64,000 nucleotides of DNA from Tessaracoccus massiliensis (GTDB lineage: Bacteria > Actinomycetota > Actinomycetes > Propionibacteriales > Propionibacteriaceae). The first letter of the stretch is position 1; each line of letters begins with the position of its first letter. Under the pieces are notes generated by a model that did not search any database, had not been told where the DNA came from, and was given only the letters and a program-made list of their open reading frames with translations. The translations under genes and the position numbers were made by a program. The stretch is taken from contig NZ_LN623541.1 in NCBI RefSeq assembly GCF_000826065.2, positions 76,926 through 140,925 on the forward strand. Direction: 5' to 3'. Below, piece after piece: positions 1 to 10,110 of the stretch.

Positions 1-44
1 CTGAATCGCCCCGGGTCTGGTGGAGGCTCTCAAATCAGTGAAGG

Positions 45-1378
<1,334 letters not shown>

Positions 1379-1408
1379 CCGAGTCTCCACCGAACCCGGG
1401 GCGATTCA

Positions 1409-2237
1409 CACTGATCCAGCGATGTTGTTCCTCGTCGTAGATCGCTTCGGGATATTCGATGGCTGTCCACGCTTCTTCCGGGATAGTGGCGATAGCCCGT
1501 TTGACGGCCGTGTCCTGTTTAGCTGTCATGGAGAACCATGCCCCGGCCTTGAGGGCTGCGGAGGCGACTTTGTGGGCGTAGTAGCCGGCATCGACCCGGA
1601 CCATGACCTGGCCGGTGACCCCGGCCCGGCCGGCGCAGCCGATAGCGTCGGTGACCATCTGTTCAGCCCCGTTCATCGAGGTGGTGTTACCACGGCGTAG
1701 CCTCGCCCCCGCGATCACCGGGCCAGTGGTATCACTACTGATCGTGGCCAACTGGATGTTGAGCCCCAACTGGCGGGTATGGCCGTAGCGGGCGGCTTGT
1801 TTCTGGTAACCGTGGACCTCACGGATCGTGTCATCGATATCGATCATCGTGAGCCCTTCGACCGCGACCATCCCCGTGGCCTGACCCAGCCGGCCCAGCA
1901 GACGGCTGTTGACTGCCTGGAGTTGGGCCGCGGTCCCGGCCGTGGCTGAGCGTAGGAACGTGCCATACGTCGATGGTGCCCGCACCCCGTCAAACAGTTG
2001 TGTCATGGCCCCATGCCGCAGCATGTTGAGGTCATCGATACTGTCCGCGCCTGCCAGCATCCCGGCGATCACCCCGGCAGCCTTCAACGCATCGGTCGAC
2101 GTCCTCGCCGTGAGATGCTCGACCAACAGGTCATGGAGCCCGGCCTGCTGCGCCAACCTCATCACCGGAACCAGCCCCGCTACCCCGACCAGCGACGCGT
2201 CATCGTGGCCCCGGCGAAGAATGTGAGATGCTTTCAT
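1409..2237 (-). pseudogene. IS1380-family transposase, interrupted by the IS3 element
   Basis: About 276 codons of an IS1380-type DDE transposase (transposase DDE domain group 1): start MKASHILRRG, a region GLTMIDIDDTIREVHGYQKQ containing the first catalytic Asp cluster, and VMVRVDAGYYAHKV containing the second. The reading frame is intact from ATG 2237 to the IS3 right end at 1408. It then runs on into IS3 DNA for a few codons and stops at 1356. The missing C-terminal part, including the last catalytic Glu, should lie beyond the IS3 left end and outside the window. This is an insertion-disrupted gene. Confidence 0.85.
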
Positions 2238-2242
2238 CTAAG

Positions 2243-2309
2243 AAATGCCTTTTGTTCTTGGTAGATGTGCGTTGTGGAAAACCCCATTCTCCCAAGTCAA
2301 AAGGCATTT
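2243..2309. repeat. 12-bp inverted repeat in the IS1380 leader
   Basis: AAATGCCTTTTG at 2243-2254 is repeated exactly in inverse orientation at 2298-2309. It lies just upstream of the IS1380-type transposase start. It may be part of the element's left terminal structure or a transcript hairpin that limits transposase expression from outside promoters. Which of these applies cannot be settled from one copy. Confidence 0.6.
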
Positions 2310-2358
2310 CGCCTGCAACGCCGCACCACAGAACCCCACCACCACCGGTGGATCAAGG

Positions 2359-2420
2359 CTGAGCGTCGCGCCCCGCGCGGCGACGAAGGGGCCCCGCAGC
2401 GTGTCTGACACCTCAGCCAC
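2359..2420 (+). repeat. Dispersed repeat A, copy 1
   Basis: Starts CTGAGCGT, has the core GACGAAGGGGCCCCGCAGC and ends CACCTCAGCCAC. The same core appears inverted at 2946-3017 and direct at about 17435-17483, always outside genes. Confidence 0.7.
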
Positions 2421-2805
2421 CGCCCGGATCGCCGTGGGAAAGGGCCGGGTCCCCGCCCGAGGGAGCCCATCGGCCGGTGCGCGCACACCTGGGCGCATGG
2501 TTGCGGCCCTGACGCGGACACCGGCCTCTCCCGAACGCCCGAGCCTACCCAGAACCCGGCCCCTTCCCCACGGCTCAAACCCTCACCGTCCCAGAACCTC
2601 AGCCCGGCACCGGCGGTCGGCCTCAGCGTCAAGGAGTGGCCGGGGGCGGGGGAGGTGCAAGTACCTGCCGCGACACCGGACCCCACCCAGGTAGTTGTTG
2701 CCCGGCAACGCCGACCATCCTCGGAGTACCCCGCCGCCGGACGCTCCGGCAACAACCCCAGCAACGGTTTCGGGCACCACCCCCACACCACCCTGAGGGT
2801 TTGAA

Positions 2806-2934
2806 GCAGTCTCTGATGGGGGCCTGAGAGGGTGGGTCGGGCGTTGCCGAAGACGGTCACCCCGATCCTGGCTCGGAGCAGGCACAGTGTGACCGCCTTC
2901 GGCATGGGCGGCGAAGGCCCCCATCAGAGACTGC
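2806..2934. repeat. 129-bp imperfect palindrome
   Basis: Outer arms of 20 bp match exactly: GCAGTCTCTGATGGGGGCCT at 2806-2825 and its complement at 2915-2934. Inside, GCCGAAGACGGTCAC pairs with GTGACCGCCTTCGGC with one mismatch. The size and nested symmetry resemble a MITE or a long cruciform. No coding sequence is evident. Confidence 0.7.
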
Positions 2935-2945
2935 GGCACCAAGCT

Positions 2946-3017
2946 GTGGCCGAGGTGCTAGACATGCTGCGGGGGCCCTTCGTCGTGCCCGGCTCCTTCG
3001 TCGCGGGGCACGCTCAG
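2946..3017 (-). repeat. Dispersed repeat A, copy 2 (inverted)
   Basis: The complement reads CTGAGCGTGCCCCGCGACGA, then a short insertion, then GACGAAGGGCCCCCGCAGC and CACCTCGGCCAC. It therefore matches the copy at 2359-2420 in inverse orientation. It ends about 28 bp before the 3' end of cdd. Confidence 0.65.
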
Positions 3018-3045
3018 GGACCAAGTGCTGCGGGGGGCGCGACGC

Positions 3046-3435
3046 TCAGGGGCCGAGGTTGTCCGGGCCGAAGGCCTGGGGCAGCATCTCCTTGAGCGTC
3101 AGGATCCCGGCGGGAGTCTCCATCGTCAGGTCGTTGCCGCCGTGCTCGAACAGCAACTGGCGGCACCGCCCGCACGGGGTGATGACCTCGCCCTCACCGC
3201 CGACGCAGGTGAACGCCACCAGGCGTCCCCCTCCCCCGGCGATGAGGTCTGAGATCAGCCCGCACTCGGCGCAGAGCCCGACGCCGTAGGCGGCGTTCTC
3301 CACATTGCAACCGCTGACCACGCGCCCGTCGTCGACCAGCGCCGCCGCCCCCACCCGGAAGTTCGAGTAGGGGGCGTAGGCGCGGGACATGACGTCGAGC
3401 GCGGTGGCCCGTAGGGATTCCCAGTCGATCTGCAT
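3046..3435 (-). CDS. cdd: Cytidine deaminase
   Basis: A 129-residue zinc-dependent deaminase converting cytidine/deoxycytidine to uridine/deoxyuridine in pyrimidine salvage. The short homotetrameric CDA type is clear: SRAYAPYSNFRVGAAAL near the N terminus, the first zinc motif CNVENAAYG with catalytic Glu, and the second zinc motif TPCGRCRQLL. The ATG at 3435 overlaps the permease stop by one base (TGATG), so translation is probably coupled. A longer upstream frame exists but is only the shadow of the permease. It is the last gene of the nucleoside uptake operon, which fits its job of processing imported nucleosides. Confidence 0.95.
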   Translation of the reverse strand: MQIDWESLRATALDVMSRAYAPYSNFRVGAAALVDDGRVVSGCNVENAAYGVGLCAECGLISDLIAGGGGRLVAFTCVGGEGEVITPCGRCRQLLFEHGGNDLTMETPAGILTLKEMLPQAFGPDNLGP

Positions 3436-4739
3436 CAGTGGCTCTTGACGAAGTGGTCGCCGTCCGCGGCGGGTGCGCGGACGCGGCCGACGAGCCCGGC
3501 GACCGCGATGACGGTGGCCAGGTACGGCAGCATCTCGATGAAGTCGCTGGGGATGGGCAGCTGCATCAGCTTCGTGTTCTGCGCCAGGGCGCGGGCGAAG
3601 CCGAAGAACAGCGCGACGAACGCACCGAGGATGGGGTGCCAACGGCCCATGATGACCGCGGCCAGCGCGATGAAGCCGTTGCCCGCCGTCGGGTTGTTGT
3701 CCTGGAAGGCACCCACCGAACCGACGGTGAAGTAGGCGCCACCGATGCCGGCGAACACGCCGCCCAGCAGGACGGCCGACGCCTTGGTCCAGATCACGTT
3801 GATGCCGACGGTGTCCGCGGCGTGCGGATGCTCGCCCACCGAGCGGACCCGCAGGCCCCACTTGGTGCGGAAGATCAGGAACCACACCAGCGGGATCGCG
3901 ATGAACGCGATGTAGGTCAGCGGGCGCTGCGTGAACAGGATGGGCCCCAGTAAGGGGATGTCGCTCAGCAGCGGAATCGCGACGGGCAGCATGGGTCGCA
4001 CGTTGCTGTAGGTGGCCATGTCCTTGGCGACGAGCTGCTGGAAGATGAAGCCGGTCAGGCCCGTGGCCAACACGTTGATCACCACGCCGATGATGACGTG
4101 GTCCACCAGGTAGCGCAGGGTGAACAGCGCCAGCACGCCGGCCATGATGAGGCCCGCCAGTGCGGCGGCGAACAGCGCCGCGATGAACGACTGCGTGATG
4201 GCGAAGGTCAGCGAGGCGGCGAACGCGGCGGTGAGGAACATGCCCTCGATGGCGATGTTGACCACGCCGGCCCGTTCAGCCAGGATGCCGCCGAGCACAC
4301 CGAAGAACAGCGGGGTGGCGTACTCGAGGGTGAGGTTGAGCTGGCTGGTGAGCGTGAACGGCAGCGGGGAGCTGGCTGCGGCCCACACGATGAAGCCGAG
4401 CACCACGCCCAAGCCGGCGACCACGGCCGCGATCGTGCGGAGCCTGCCCGTGAGCTTGCCGCTGAGGTAGCCGACGCCGGCGCCGGTCACGAGCAGCCCG
4501 GCGATCAGCACCGTGGCGGTGCCTGGCAGTTCCAGGGTGGGAAGCTGCACCTCGGAGAACGCGTCGGACAGCGCGATGCGGCCGGACTTGTCCACCGTGA
4601 ACGCCATCACGAGCAGGATGGCACCCAGGATGGTGATGAGGGTCCCCGCGGAGAGTCGCTGGGTCCTGGCCTGCGGGGACTCGACCTTCTGCACCAGCGT
4701 CAGATCGCTGTCGGGGTGGGTCTGGGTCTGGGTGCTCAT
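3435..4739 (-). CDS. Nucleoside ABC transporter permease (second subunit)
   Basis: A 434-residue polytopic membrane protein of the BPD_transp_2 family, the permease class used by BMP/PnrA-type nucleoside importers. After a polar N terminus there are about nine to ten hydrophobic helices and the family loop GVVNIAIEGMFLTAAFAAS. Another landmark is GLRVRSVGEHPHAADTVGI in the cytoplasmic loop. Its start overlaps the stop of the preceding permease by 4 bp (4736-4739). With the neighbouring ATPase, lipoprotein and cdd it forms a complete importer for nucleosides. Substrate specificity is inferred from family and context. Confidence 0.9.
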   Translation of the reverse strand: MSTQTQTHPDSDLTLVQKVESPQARTQRLSAGTLITILGAILLVMAFTVDKSGRIALSDAFSEVQLPTLELPGTATVLIAGLLVTGAGVGYLSGKLTGRLRTIAAVVAGLGVVLGFIVWAAASSPLPFTLTSQLNLTLEYATPLFFGVLGGILAERAGVVNIAIEGMFLTAAFAASLTFAITQSFIAALFAAALAGLIMAGVLALFTLRYLVDHVIIGVVINVLATGLTGFIFQQLVAKDMATYSNVRPMLPVAIPLLSDIPLLGPILFTQRPLTYIAFIAIPLVWFLIFRTKWGLRVRSVGEHPHAADTVGINVIWTKASAVLLGGVFAGIGGAYFTVGSVGAFQDNNPTAGNGFIALAAVIMGRWHPILGAFVALFFGFARALAQNTKLMQLPIPSDFIEMLPYLATVIAVAGLVGRVRAPAADGDHFVKSH

Positions 4740-5938
4740 GCTTCAGCCACCTTCGCAGCAGGGACGTTCTGGCGCTTGATCTTGCGTTCCCGCAGGAACG
4801 GCAGCAGCCACGCGACGAACGCGGGCGCGGCCACGAAGAGCACGACGAGTGCCTGGATCAGGTCGGTCAGCTTGTCCGGCGTGCCGGCCATGGTGACCAT
4901 GGTGCGGCGCGACGCCTTCAGCGCGCCGAAGAGGAGGCCCGCCAGCACCACGCCCAGCGGCCGGGAGCGGCCCAGCAGCGCCACGGTGATGGCGTCGAAG
5001 CCCAACGTGCCGATGATCGTGCCGGTCATCTGGGTCGGCGTGCCCGTCAGCAACTGCGGGGCGGTGACGGTCATGACGCCCGCGAGACCCGCGAGACCAC
5101 CGGCCAACGCCATGGTGAGCATGGTGACGTTCTGGACGCTGGCGCCGGAGGTGGCGGCGGCATGCGGGTTGAGGCCCACGGCCTTGAGGTGGATGCCGAA
5201 CTTGGTGCGCTCCAGCAGCCACCACGCGAGGATCGCGGCAGCGATGGCGAGGAAGAAGCCCAGGTGGAGGCGGGTGCCGGCCAGGCGGGGCATCGTCGCG
5301 GTCCATTCGATGACCGGCGAGATCGGGTCTGCACGGCCGGGCGTCTGGAAGTAGGACTGCAGCATCAGGAACGCCAGCAGCGAGCCTGCGATGTAGTTGA
5401 GCATGATGGTCAGGATGACCTCATGGGCGCCGGTCTTGGCACGCAGGAAGCCCACGATGCCGCCCCAGATGGCGCCCGCGATGATGCCGATGATGATGGC
5501 TAGCGGCAGGTGGATGAAGATCGGCAGGCCCTTGATGGAGAAGCCGACGAACGCGGCGGTCAGCGCACCCATCATGGACTGGCCCTGGGCGCCGATGTTG
5601 AACAGTCCGGCCCGGAAGGCGACGGCGACGCCGAGGCCGGCGCAGATCAGCGGGGCGGCCTCAGCCGTGGTGTTCGTGATGGCCACCCAGGAGCCCATGG
5701 ATCCCACCCACATGGCGTAGAAGGTGGAGGAGATCTTGTCCCATGACGCGGAGAGTGCATCCCCGGGTTGCGAGAAGAAGTAGGTCCAGGTCTGGGCGAC
5801 CTCGGCATCCGAGACCAGCATCACGATGGAGCTGACGATGAATGCCAGGATCAGGGAGGCGACCGTGATGATGGTGGAGGTCACCCACGCGGGGCGCGAC
5901 GATGTCGTCTTCGCCGGCGTAGCCACATTCTCACTCAT
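4736..5938 (-). CDS. Nucleoside ABC transporter permease (first subunit)
   Basis: A 400-residue membrane protein of the BPD_transp_2 family. It has an N-terminal helix (residues 19-42), a large external segment, then the conserved core with AFRAGLFNIGAQGQSMMGA and FGIHLKAVGLNPHAAATSG. These landmarks match the RnsC/YufP-like permeases that pair with BMP lipoproteins. It overlaps the ATPase gene upstream by 8 bp and the second permease downstream by 4 bp, so the operon is tightly coupled. It provides half of the transmembrane channel. Confidence 0.9.
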   Translation of the reverse strand: MSENVATPAKTTSSRPAWVTSTIITVASLILAFIVSSIVMLVSDAEVAQTWTYFFSQPGDALSASWDKISSTFYAMWVGSMGSWVAITNTTAEAAPLICAGLGVAVAFRAGLFNIGAQGQSMMGALTAAFVGFSIKGLPIFIHLPLAIIIGIIAGAIWGGIVGFLRAKTGAHEVILTIMLNYIAGSLLAFLMLQSYFQTPGRADPISPVIEWTATMPRLAGTRLHLGFFLAIAAAILAWWLLERTKFGIHLKAVGLNPHAAATSGASVQNVTMLTMALAGGLAGLAGVMTVTAPQLLTGTPTQMTGTIIGTLGFDAITVALLGRSRPLGVVLAGLLFGALKASRRTMVTMAGTPDKLTDLIQALVVLFVAAPAFVAWLLPFLRERKIKRQNVPAAKVAEA

Positions 5939-7484
5939 GGCTGGACTCCTTGGTGGTGGCCACGGCGTCGTCGTAGCTGATGCCGGCCATCATGAGGCCC
6001 AGCACGTCGCGTGGCGTGTTCGGGGGGACGATGCCGACGATCTTGCCGCGGTACATGACCGCGATCCGGTCGGCGAGGGATTCGACCTCTTCGAGTTCGG
6101 TCGAGACGATCAGCACTGCAGTGCCCCGGTCTCGCTCCTCGACGATGCGGGTGTGGAGGAACTCGATGGCGCCGACGTCGACGCCGCGGGTGGGTTGGCT
6201 GGCCAGCAGCAGCGACAGCGGGCGGCTCAACTCGCGGGCGAGCACCACCTTCTGCTGGTTGCCGCCGGAGAGGGATCGCACCGGCTGCGAGGCCGAGTTG
6301 CTGCGGATGTCGAACTCCTCGATGCGCTCCTCGGCGTTGGCGGCGATCTTCTTCAACTGCAGCGATCCTCCCCGCGAGAACTCGTCGAGGTTGTTGAGCA
6401 CCAGGTTCTCAGCGATGGAGAACTCGCCGACGAAGCCGTCGCGGTGCCGGTCCTCCGGCACGTATCCCAGGCCGGCCTTGATGGTCTTGGCGGGCTTGGC
6501 GCGGGCGATGTCGACGCCGTCGAGGTGGGCGGTGCCGCTCAGCGGGGTCATGGTGCCCAGCAGCGTCTCGGCGAGTTCGGTCTGGCCGTTGCCCTGTACG
6601 CCGGCGATGCACATGATCTCACCGCCGCGGACCTCCAGGCTCAGGTGGTCGACGGCGACCTGTCCCGACGGCGCGGCCACTGTGAGGTCCTTGATGATCA
6701 GGCGCGGTTCACCCGGCTCAGCCGGCTTCTTGTTCACCGAGAGGGAGACGTTGCGACCCACCATCATCGAGGCGAGCTCGGCCTCCGAGTCCTCCGGCTT
6801 GGCCTGGCCGACGACCTTGCCGCGGCGGATGACGGTGATGTCATCGGCCACTTCGCGGACCTCGCGGAGCTTGTGGGTGATGAACACGATCGCGCGGCCC
6901 TCGTCGCGGAGGGTCTTCATCACGATCATCAACTCGTCGATCTCCTGCGGCGTCAGCACCGCGGTGGGTTCGTCGAAGATGAGGTACTGGGCGCCGCCCG
7001 CGAGCGCCTTGAGGATCTCGACGCGTTGCTGGATACCGACGGGAAGATCCTCGACGAGGGCGTCAGGGTCGACGTCGAGCTTGTAGCGCTGGCTCAACTC
7101 GCGCACGGTCTTGCGTGCCGAGTTGAGGTCGAGCAGGCCTCCGGTGCCGGGTTCGCGGCCCAGCACCATGTTCTCGGCAACGGTGAACACCGGGATCAGC
7201 ATGAAGTGCTGGTGCACCATGCCGATGCCGCGGCCCATCGCCTGCTTCGGGTTGGTCAGGGTGAGTACTTCGTCGCCCATCCTGATCTCGCCCTCGTCGG
7301 GTTCGAGGAGGCCGAACAGGATGTTCATCAGCGTCGACTTGCCGGCGCCGTTCTCACCGAGCAGGCAGTGGATGCGGCCCGGAGTGATGTCGATGGTGAT
7401 CGCATCGTTGGCGGTCAGCGGTCCGAAGCGCTTGGTGATGTTCTGCAGCGTCAGCGTCGGTGCCTGCGCAGTGGTGACTGTCAC
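5931..7484 (-). CDS. Nucleoside ABC transporter ATP-binding protein (two NBDs)
   Basis: A 517-residue tandem ATPase driving import. The first half carries a canonical Walker A (GENGAGKS, residues 43-50) and a Walker B ending FDEPTA. The second half has the degenerate P-loop GVQGNGQTEL and the signature LSGGNQQKVVLARE, followed by SQPTRGVDVGAI. This asymmetry is typical of the RbsA/BMP-type ATPases, where only one site hydrolyses efficiently. It lies 110 bp downstream of the binding-protein gene, with a strong hairpin in between (7547-7580). That arrangement should keep ATPase levels below those of the lipoprotein. Confidence 0.93.
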   Translation of the reverse strand: MTVTTAQAPTLTLQNITKRFGPLTANDAITIDITPGRIHCLLGENGAGKSTLMNILFGLLEPDEGEIRMGDEVLTLTNPKQAMGRGIGMVHQHFMLIPVFTVAENMVLGREPGTGGLLDLNSARKTVRELSQRYKLDVDPDALVEDLPVGIQQRVEILKALAGGAQYLIFDEPTAVLTPQEIDELMIVMKTLRDEGRAIVFITHKLREVREVADDITVIRRGKVVGQAKPEDSEAELASMMVGRNVSLSVNKKPAEPGEPRLIIKDLTVAAPSGQVAVDHLSLEVRGGEIMCIAGVQGNGQTELAETLLGTMTPLSGTAHLDGVDIARAKPAKTIKAGLGYVPEDRHRDGFVGEFSIAENLVLNNLDEFSRGGSLQLKKIAANAEERIEEFDIRSNSASQPVRSLSGGNQQKVVLARELSRPLSLLLASQPTRGVDVGAIEFLHTRIVEERDRGTAVLIVSTELEEVESLADRIAVMYRGKIVGIVPPNTPRDVLGLMMAGISYDDAVATTKESSHE

Positions 7485-7546
7485 GGATTTCCTCCCCCTC
7501 GCCGTCGGCGGCGTGGATGGTAAGCGTAGCGGGTCAAGACATGAGA

Positions 7547-7580
7547 GGAGGGAGGGGCGCTCCGTTGCGCCCCTCCCTCC
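7547..7580 (-). terminator. Intercistronic hairpin (partial terminator) after the BMP gene
   Basis: A perfect 14-bp stem, GGAGGGAGGGGCGC pairing with its complement around a 6-nt loop. It lies just after the stop of the binding lipoprotein and before the ATPase start. There is no long U-tract, so partial termination or mRNA 3'-end protection is more likely than complete termination. Confidence 0.7.
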
Positions 7581-7594
7581 CGTCAGTCAGGCGA

Positions 7595-8770
7595 TCACGG
7601 CTGGCTGGGCGAGGTGATCTCGATCTTGCCGTCGATGATGTCCTGCTTGACCTGCTGGATCTCGGACTTCAGCTCCTCGGGGATCGTGGCGTCGAAGTCG
7701 TGGTAGTCAGCCAGGTCGACGCCACCGTTGGCGAGGGTGCCGACGTAGGCCTCGGAGTCGAAGTTGCCGTCCAGGGCGGCCTTGATGGCCTCGAACACCG
7801 CGACGTCCATCATCTTCTCGACCGACGTCATAATCTGCGGGCCGTACTCGGAGGCGGACTCGTAGCCATCGGTGTCAACCCAGATGGCGTTGACCTTGCC
7901 GTTGGACTCCTGGGCGGCCTGCAGCGCGCCGATGCCGGCCGGGCCAGCGACGGGCATGATGACGTCCGCGCCCTGCGAGATCAGGGTGTTGGCGGTGTTC
8001 TTGCCGCCGGGGATGTCACCGAACGGGTTGTTGCCACCGATGAACTGGCCATCCTGTGCGGCCTCGTCCCAACCGATGACGTTGACGTCAGCGTTCTTGG
8101 TCTCGTTGTAGTGGTTGACGCCCTGGTGGAAGCCGTCCATGAAGATCGACACCGTGGGGTAGTTGGCACCACCGAAGGTGCCGACGGTGCCGGTCTCGCT
8201 CATGCCCGCAGCCAGGTAGCCGGCCATGAAGGCGGGCTCGGCGGCGTTGAAGAGAAGGCCCTTGGCGTTGTCGACGCCCTCGAAGGAGGCGTAGTCGACG
8301 ATGGCGAACTGCACATCGGGGTTCTGCTTGGCGGCAGCCTGGGTGGCGTCTGCCAGCGCGAAGCCGACCGTGACGATGATGTTGCAGTTGGCGTCGATCA
8401 TGGCCTGCACGTTGCCGGCGTACTCAGCCTCGGCGTTGGACTCGATCTCGTTGGTCTGGATGCCGAGCTCGTCCTTGGCGCGCATCATGCCATTGTGGGC
8501 CGTCTCGTTGAAAGACTTGTCATCGAAGCCACCGGCGTCGGAGATCATGCAGGCGGTGAAGTTGGCGGCGTCGGTGCCGGGCTCGCCAGCAGCGGTGGTT
8601 TCGCCGGCGGCGGGGCTCTCTTCGGTGGCGGTGCCGGCGTCGGTGGTTTCGACAGCGGCGGTGGGGTCGCCGTCACGGGGCTCGGTGGTGGCCGGCGGCT
8701 CGGCGCAGCCGGCGAGCGTGAGCGCGCTGACTGCGGTGAGCGAAAGGATGCTCAGCAGAGACTTCTTCAC
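7595..8770 (-). CDS. BMP-family nucleoside-binding lipoprotein
   Basis: A 391-residue lipoprotein. The GTG at 8770 is chosen because AAGGAGG precedes it at good spacing and a signal peptide follows directly (VKKSLLSILSLTAVSALTLAGC, lipobox Cys at about 22). A low-complexity Thr/Ala/Glu-rich linker (about 25-65) tethers the binding domain. The PnrA/BMP landmark MISDAGGFDDKSFNETAHNG follows the linker. In this family the protein captures purine or pyrimidine nucleosides and hands them to the BPD_transp_2 permeases. It is the first gene of the operon. A longer upstream frame exists but lacks a signal peptide and crosses the promoter. Confidence 0.93.
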   Translation of the reverse strand: MKKSLLSILSLTAVSALTLAGCAEPPATTEPRDGDPTAAVETTDAGTATEESPAAGETTAAGEPGTDAANFTACMISDAGGFDDKSFNETAHNGMMRAKDELGIQTNEIESNAEAEYAGNVQAMIDANCNIIVTVGFALADATQAAAKQNPDVQFAIVDYASFEGVDNAKGLLFNAAEPAFMAGYLAAGMSETGTVGTFGGANYPTVSIFMDGFHQGVNHYNETKNADVNVIGWDEAAQDGQFIGGNNPFGDIPGGKNTANTLISQGADVIMPVAGPAGIGALQAAQESNGKVNAIWVDTDGYESASEYGPQIMTSVEKMMDVAVFEAIKAALDGNFDSEAYVGTLANGGVDLADYHDFDATIPEELKSEIQQVKQDIIDGKIEITSPSQP

Positions 8771-8808
8771 GAAGATCCTCCTTGGATCAAATTCAGTTGG
8801 GCAAAGCG

Positions 8809-8838
8809 ACAATACCGCCCTTGTCGGAAGTATGTGAA
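8809..8838 (-). promoter_or_regulatory. Probable promoter of the nucleoside uptake operon
   Basis: On the minus strand TTCACA (8838-8833) is followed after 18 bp by TATTGT (8814-8809), a plausible -35/-10 pair about 40 bp before the GTG start of the lipoprotein gene. It is a sequence match only. Confidence 0.4.
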
Positions 8839-8898
8839 CCGTGGTGTTGATCGTTATGGATACGCAACAATCACAGCGTCGCGGAGAGTGACCCGCCG

Positions 8899-10110
8899 CT
8901 AGGAAACCTGGCGCACCAGGGCGACTGCGGAGCCGATCATCTGCAGCGTCTGCTGACGCCAGTCCACTTCCTGGCTGCGGTACGGACCGGTGGCCAGGGA
9001 GATGATGACCGCCGCGGCACGCAGCCGCAGTTCGACGGGGTCCACCCGGCGGTCGAACACCGGCACCCAGCGCGCCAGCAGGTCTCGCACCTTGGCCTCC
9101 TGCGCCGGGTTCATGCGCTGGATGGTGGACAGGTGGCCGATCAGGCACGCCAGATCGTCGGCGCGCCGGCCAGGCCCGATGGTGTCCACGTCGAGGATGC
9201 CGACGATGCGGCCACCGTCGACTCGGAGCTGACCCTCGTGGAAGTCGCCGTGCGTGGCTTCAATGCCCACCGGATACTGCGCCAGCCTTGTGCCGATCTG
9301 CTCGGCCATCCACGCCAACTCCTCCCCCGCCTCGGGCAGGGTGGCCGAAACCATGCGGGAGTAGTGGTGCACCGCGTCGGCCCACGGCGGGCGGCGCTCC
9401 AGCGCGGCGACGGCAGGCGGCATGGCGTCGAGGATCCCGATGAGGTCCTCTGCGGTGCAGGGGTCCCCGGGTTCGAACAGCGCCCGCGCCAGCGCCATCC
9501 CCGGCGCCTCGCGGGTGACCAGGAGGTGGTCCGGCGTCGTCAGCGCCACCTCCGGCGCCGGGATGCCCGCCTCCCGCAGCATGGTGTGTTTGCCGTAGAC
9601 ATCCGCGAAGAGTCGCTCGCGCAGCACCTTGACGTAGAACACCTCGTGTGGGTCGCTGACCACCACCTTGACCACGGCCCGCCTGCGTGGCCGGTAGCCG
9701 ATCATCGACAGCGAGAGCTGACCGGCAGTGACCGGCCGTGCCAGCACTCCCCCGCCGTTGAGGGCGTCAGCCATCCGGTCCGGGAACGCCGCCGTCGGGA
9801 GCCCCAGCAGATCAGGGTCGTGCGGGTAGAGCCACACGGCGACGCTGCGGTTGCCGTCGTCGAAGATCTCGGCCCGCGCATCTGAGGCGGACAGCTCGCC
9901 GGTGCGGGCACTGACGCCCAGCAGTTCGGTGCGCTCGCCGTGCTCCCAGCGGATCTGCGCCAGGTACGTGGCCGTGGTGGAGTGTTCCGGGGCCGCGTCG
10001 ACGTGATCGAGTGACCAGCCCAGCAACACACCGCCCTGATGCTCGACGGCTGCGCGCAGCAGGGGCTCCACGCGGGGGCCGGTCAACAGCCCCATACCGT
10101 CGTCAGGCAT
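8899..10110 (-). CDS. Aminoglycoside phosphotransferase-fold kinase of unknown substrate
   Basis: A 403-residue cytosolic protein with an APH/choline-kinase fold. A Brenner-type motif, ATHGDFHEGQLRV (HxDxxxxN variant with Gln), supplies the catalytic Asp. It is followed by GILDVDTIGPGRRADDLACLIG, where the DVD Asp should bind magnesium. The N-terminal 130 residues are a divergent nucleotide-binding lobe. The Gln in place of the usual Asn after the catalytic Asp is also seen in some maltokinase-like proteins. It overlaps the upstream CorC-type gene by 8 bp. Nothing identifies the substrate; antibiotic resistance should not be assumed. Confidence 0.8.
   Translation of the reverse strand: MPDDGMGLLTGPRVEPLLRAAVEHQGGVLLGWSLDHVDAAPEHSTTATYLAQIRWEHGERTELLGVSARTGELSASDARAEIFDDGNRSVAVWLYPHDPDLLGLPTAAFPDRMADALNGGGVLARPVTAGQLSLSMIGYRPRRRAVVKVVVSDPHEVFYVKVLRERLFADVYGKHTMLREAGIPAPEVALTTPDHLLVTREAPGMALARALFEPGDPCTAEDLIGILDAMPPAVAALERRPPWADAVHHYSRMVSATLPEAGEELAWMAEQIGTRLAQYPVGIEATHGDFHEGQLRVDGGRIVGILDVDTIGPGRRADDLACLIGHLSTIQRMNPAQEAKVRDLLARWVPVFDRRVDPVELRLRAAAVIISLATGPYRSQEVDWRQQTLQMIGSAVALVRQVS

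Larger units (their letters stand above)
2310..3045. other. Non-coding repeat-rich region between IS1380 remnant and cdd
   Basis: About 735 bp without a convincing gene. The open frames here have no recognisable protein signature and shift between GC-rich phases. The region contains two inverted copies of a dispersed repeat (2359-2420 and 2946-3017) flanking a separate 129-bp imperfect palindrome (2806-2934). It looks like a repeat sink or remnant of older mobile DNA. Confidence 0.6.

Noticed and set aside
2310-3045. Minus-strand frames of 119-202 residues before cdd
   Set aside because: They run through inverted repeats, are low in complexity and show no family features or ribosome binding sites.
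3436-3885. 150-residue extension of cytidine deaminase
   Set aside because: It is the out-of-frame shadow of the permease gene; the deaminase fold begins at 3435.
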